DNA of 64,000 nt from Halobacteriales archaeon QS_4_70_19 (GTDB lineage Archaea; Halobacteriota; Halobacteria; Halobacteriales; Haloarculaceae): contig PXRM01000012.1 in the NCBI GenBank assembly GCA_003020985.1, positions 1 to 64,000 of the forward strand. Direction: 5' to 3'. The position numbers and the translations under genes are program-made. Numbering within the stretch: the stretch's first letter is position 1; each line of letters opens with the position of its first letter. Shown here piece by piece: positions 62,371 to 64,000 of the stretch. Below the pieces are notes generated by a model. That model was not told the origin of the DNA and searched no databases. It was given only the letters and a program-made list of their open reading frames with translations.

Positions 62371-62600
62371 TCACCCCCACGTCCGTTCGCGGTCGTCGGT
62401 GTCGACACTGGGCCCGCCCCCGGCCGTCGCGCCGGCCGAGTCGCCACGCCCGGACGCGATGGCGAACCCGAGTCCGACGAGGACGAGCCTCACGACGAGC
62501 GCCGACGAGCCCAGTGCCAGCACGTACAGGGCACCAGAAGTGACGCCGCTCCGACAGCAGCGTCGCCCACCGCCCACCCGTACAGCCACCTGTCGGACAC
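62371..62600 (-). pseudogene. Frameshifted remnant of an MFS transporter N-terminus
   Basis: From GTG 62600 the minus strand reads SDRWLYGWAVGDAAVGAASL LVP. Then one base is missing (CCCTG where CCCCTG is expected) and another frame continues LYVLALGSSALVVRLVLVGL GFAIASG. Joined, this is the first two helices of the haloarchaeal MFS type. It then ends in DDRERTWG and a stop. No other helices follow. It occupies most of the gap 62329-62693; nothing else there is supported. Confidence 0.65.
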
Positions 62601-62693
62601 GGTGGCATCCAGCACTGGCTGACGCTTCGACCTGCCGATGCACGTCGGTAGCCTCCCGACCGTCGCGGGAGGAACGGTCGGGTCCCCCGACGC

Positions 62694-63371
62694 TCAGTAC
62701 GTGCCTGAGCTGCTGCTCCCCTGTCGGGCGCTCGCCACGTCACGGCCGTCGTGGGCGACGGTCACCTCCTCGGGCGTGCCACCCTCGAAGACGTAGCGGG
62801 CCTCGTACTCGATGTCGACGACGCAGTCCGCGCACATCGCGTCTTCGTCGGGGCGGTACGCGCGGACGTTGACGCGCATCCGGTCGGTCGCGGGGTCGTA
62901 GTCGACGGACTCCTGCTCGGCGGTGTAGCAGGCGTCGGACCCGTCGATGATGCCGTCGAGGGCGACGGCCTGCCCGTCGAAGGTGATATCGACCGCGTTC
63001 TTCCCGGTGCCACAGCTCTGGTTCGTCACCTCGAACTCCTCGCTCACGATGCCGTTCCCCTGCGGGGTCCGGGTCCGGGTGGCGGTCCCCTCGTCGGTGT
63101 GCTCGCCGGAGTCCGTCGGGGAGGCCGTGTGGTCGTCAGTTGGCGCGTCGGTCGCCGACTCCGGCGGGGAGGCCGTATGGTCGTCGGTGGGCGTGTCCGT
63201 CGCCGACTCCGGCGGGGAGTGGGTGGGCGCGTCGGTCGGCGTGTCGGTCGGGGAATCGGTCGGCGAACTGCCACCTCCGCCGTTCCCGTCCATCGGTCCG
63301 TCGGTCGTGCAGCCTGCCATGCCCGCGGCCCCGGCGAGAGCCGCGGCGCGGAGGAGGGCTCTTCGTCGCAT
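62694..63371 (-). CDS. Tat lipoprotein with Thr/Pro/Asp repeat linker
   Basis: 225 residues. Signal: MRRRALLRAAALAGAAGMAG then C. A low-complexity stalk (about 35-95) contains a tandem repeat of the type SPPESATDTPTDDHTA, twice. The C-terminal domain of about 120 residues has four cysteines (NQSCGTG, DACYTAE, MCADCVVD) that could form two disulfides. Surface-anchored; function unknown. ATG 63371 fits the signal peptide. Confidence 0.82.
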   Translation of the reverse strand: MRRRALLRAAALAGAAGMAGCTTDGPMDGNGGGGSSPTDSPTDTPTDAPTHSPPESATDTPTDDHTASPPESATDAPTDDHTASPTDSGEHTDEGTATRTRTPQGNGIVSEEFEVTNQSCGTGKNAVDITFDGQAVALDGIIDGSDACYTAEQESVDYDPATDRMRVNVRAYRPDEDAMCADCVVDIEYEARYVFEGGTPEEVTVAHDGRDVASARQGSSSSGTY

Positions 63372-63520
63372 GCAGGTGCCCGGTGACGGTCCACGGATAT
63401 ACGTCTCGTGGAGGCACAAGGACGGATTTGAACGACGGGCCTGGAGCCCTGTTCCGGCCCCTGGTACCGGGAGGAGGGAGAACGTCGGATTCATGTGCCG
63501 ACGCAACGCGCCGCCGGTAC

Positions 63521-63994
63521 ATGCACGAGCGCGCACGCGAGTTCGCGGAGGCGGCCCGCGACCGGTACGGCCTTGACCCGGCGGTCGAGGAGTTCGACGA
63601 CGGGACCCGGACCGCCGAGGACGCCGCCGCCGCTATCGGCTGTCAGGTAGCCCAGATCGCCTCCAGCATCGTCGTGACCGACGGCAACAGGGCGGCGGCG
63701 GTCGTTACGAGCGGCGCGAACCGCCTGGACACGGTGCGTGTCGCCGACGAGTTGGGCTGGGACGGGGCCGACCTCGCGGCCCCCGAGACCGTCCGCGAGG
63801 CGACCGGCTGGGCCATCGGCGGCGTCCCGCCGTTCTGTCACGAGCGCGACCTCCCGACGCTGCTCGACGAGTCGCTGCTGACGCTCGACCTGGTGTGGGC
63901 CGCGGCGGGGACTCCGGACGCCGTGTTCCCGATCGACCCCGAGCGACTGGCGGACCTGGCGGACGCAGAGCCGGCGGCGGTCGCGGAGTCGTGA
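63521..63994 (+). CDS. YbaK/aminoacyl-tRNA deacylase-family protein
   Basis: 157 residues. AAIGCQVAQIASSIVVTDGN, VTSGANRLDTVRVADELG, TGWAIGGVPPFCHERDLPTL and DESLLTLDLVWAAAGTPDAV FPI fit the YbaK/ProX fold, whose members remove wrongly attached amino acids from tRNA (GxPP loop present). ATG 63521. It ends 6 nt before the window's final bases, so it is complete. Confidence 0.9.
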   Translation: MHERAREFAEAARDRYGLDPAVEEFDDGTRTAEDAAAAIGCQVAQIASSIVVTDGNRAAAVVTSGANRLDTVRVADELGWDGADLAAPETVREATGWAIGGVPPFCHERDLPTLLDESLLTLDLVWAAAGTPDAVFPIDPERLADLADAEPAAVAES

Positions 63995-64000
63995 CGGCGG

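Overview
The window is chromosomal DNA of a halophilic archaeon (class Halobacteria). The evidence is very high GC with G or C in most third codon positions, acidic Asp/Glu-rich proteins, Tat-type lipoprotein signals, a halorhodopsin, an archaeal NuoA-D/H-N complex I without NADH-oxidising subunits, and the preQ0 (archaeosine) genes queD-queE-queC. I cannot name the genus. I found no tRNA, rRNA or CRISPR array.

Layout. Positions 1-15000: an 82-bp palindromic element, the acyl-CoA carboxylase carboxyltransferase gene pccB, a PRC-barrel protein, trehalose synthesis genes otsA-otsB (minus strand), a CBS-domain protein, a membrane protein with a coiled coil, the biotin carboxylase/BCCP gene, and a copper pair (TRASH-domain AsnC-type regulator and CopA ATPase), then an EamA transporter. 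Positions 15000-20000: an HMG-CoA-reductase-like protein with an extra N-terminal domain, an IS1341-type tnpB unit with a cloverleaf-like RNA fold at its right end, a methyltransferase and purE. Positions 20084-33602: the complex I cluster. It is split after nuoI by about 3.1 kb holding a T-run terminator, a DUF433/DUF5615 toxin-antitoxin remnant, an orphan DNA methyltransferase, halorhodopsin and a second copy of the palindromic element. Positions 33700-48900: a cytochrome P450, several decayed genes (YchF GTPase, ZIP transporter, a membrane protein), a lone pyruvate-dehydrogenase-type E1 alpha, the queDEC operon, an ACT-domain regulator, a PQQ-propeller lipoprotein, uracil phosphoribosyltransferase and assorted conserved haloarchaeal proteins.

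Positions 48900-61000 are the most interesting part. Two TTAGG-N4-CCTAA palindromes, which resemble DtxR/SirR-type iron boxes, stand before a tightly packed six-gene operon: a GT75-like glycosyltransferase, a complete Fe(III)-type ABC importer, a membrane glycosyltransferase and a Tat-exported gluconate-dehydrogenase subunit 3. A second closely spaced pair of such boxes lies between two divergent genes of unknown function, and a fifth lies upstream of dps. This suggests a local iron regulon joining uptake, storage, surface glycosylation and unknown genes. A thiolase/DUF35 pair sits between the operon and the second box pair.

The window ends with a nitrilase, a haloarchaeal protein of unknown function, a decayed MFS transporter start, a Thr/Ser-rich lipoprotein and a YbaK-type deacylase. 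Gene remnants are frequent (at least seven), so the lineage seems to have been shedding genes in these intervals.
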